NCBI GenBank assembly: GCA_023634235.1 | Contig: JAMKCF010000004.1 | Location: 6,861,202-6,925,201 of the forward strand | DNA: 64,000 bases | DNA from: Pisaster brevispinus | Lineage: Eukaryota; Echinodermata; Asteroidea; Forcipulatida; Asteriidae | Reading direction: 5' to 3' | In this document: positions 63,317-64,000 of the stretch, in pieces | How positions within the stretch are numbered: the stretch's first letter is position 1 | Layout of the letters: every line of letters begins with the position of its first letter | The notes under the pieces: model-generated | The model's input: the letters and a program-made list of their open reading frames with translations, nothing else | The model's database searches: none | What the model was told of the DNA's origin: nothing | Translations under genes and position numbers: made by a program

Positions 63317-64000
63317 GTAAGTCAGATTTACATAAAAGTATGACAAACTATAGCTGCAATTGATCTGTTGTTTTTGAGGGGTATTTCATTACGGGAAAGC
63401 TCCATTTAAAGAAAGAGGCTCAAATGAAACATCCTTTTCATCTGACAGCTCACACCTGTTACCATAATGACAGAGAAACCAAACCCAAAGGTGCTCTTGA
63501 CAACCAAGGCTCAAATCTAACAGTATAAACTGTTATAACGGTTGACTATACAAGTAAACTCAACAGTAAACTGTTACCGGTTACCTGCTGTCTTTACAGT
63601 TGAACCAGACAAACAGTTATAAATCATGACAAGTGAACCAACCTAACAAAAACCATTAATGGTTGACAATTTCTAGTAAACATAACAGTAAACTGCCACA
63701 CCAGCTGTCTTCACAATTGAACCAAACTAACAGTAAACATTTATAATTGTTGACAATTTAACCAAACTTAAAAGTAAACTGGTAATGTTTCTTGACTATG
63801 GAACTAACATCTGAAAGCTCATTGGTTCCTCGGAAATACTCTTAAATTCACAAAAAAAGCATTTAAGATCCAGTAATAAGTGCTGCATATATTTCAATTA
63901 ATCATAATTTCCCTAAGTAGGCTAAATTAAAAACCACTTTCAAATTTTAGGGGGATTGATTATTTTTACATATGCTTTCTTGCTTTTGTTTTTGTTGACA
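63317..64000 (+). other. Start of gene B intron 5
   Basis: This follows the donor GTAAGTC at 63317. No gene A exon 6 equivalent (ISGYLVILYTELG) is found before the window ends. The words aacagtaaactg and gttgacaattt recur several times between 63520 and 63790, a degenerate short tandem repeat. Confidence 0.7.

Overview
The window is intron-rich animal DNA: GT-AG introns, spliced genes with 31 and 8 coding exons, and introns packed with tRNA-derived SINEs, small terminal-inverted-repeat elements, minisatellites and decayed non-LTR retrotransposon tails. The gene content (ORC5 and sulfonylurea-receptor-like ABCC genes in tandem) and the style of the dispersed repeats point to a marine deuterostome invertebrate, most likely an echinoderm, perhaps a sea star. 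That placement is an inference; no species-specific marker is visible.

Layout: (1) 1-4272, repeat-rich intergenic DNA. (2) 4273-14197, minus strand, a complete ORC5 gene (origin recognition complex subunit 5): 8 coding exons that join without a frame break into 449 codons plus stop. (3) 14198-22540, about 8.3 kb between divergently transcribed genes. It holds a 1.05 kb mariner-type element, hairpins, and a candidate CCAAT/TATA promoter near 19.0 kb. (4) 22587-51561, plus strand, a complete ABCC8/ABCC9-like ABC transporter (gene A). Its 31 coding exons join in phase into 1568 codons plus stop, with TMD0-L0-TMD1-NBD1-TMD2-NBD2 architecture. (5) 51562-58060, intergenic, with two large minisatellites and several foldback repeats. 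(6) 58069-63316 and onward, plus strand, a second ABCC8/9-like gene (gene B). It is a head-to-tail paralogue with a TATA box, a likely 5'UTR intron and the first five coding exons; the rest lies beyond the window.

Known SURs pair with Kir6 channels to make KATP channels. No Kir6 gene is in the window, so channel partnership is not shown here. ORC5 acts in replication licensing and is functionally unrelated.

The most unusual theme is repeated duplication of short exonic segments in the ABCC genes. Gene A carries two decayed, acceptor-bearing copies of its NBD2 Walker A exon (48462-48669), a decayed copy of its NBD1 Walker B exon (38676-38781) and a short copy of the end of exon 17 (41846-41871). 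Gene B has an in-frame 96-bp duplication of its extracellular N-terminal loop (58430-58525 / 58526-). Stretches near 100% identical at the DNA level between A and B alternate with strongly diverged stretches inside the same exons, suggesting gene conversion. An intronic 33-bp minisatellite is open in the reading frame of the following exon.
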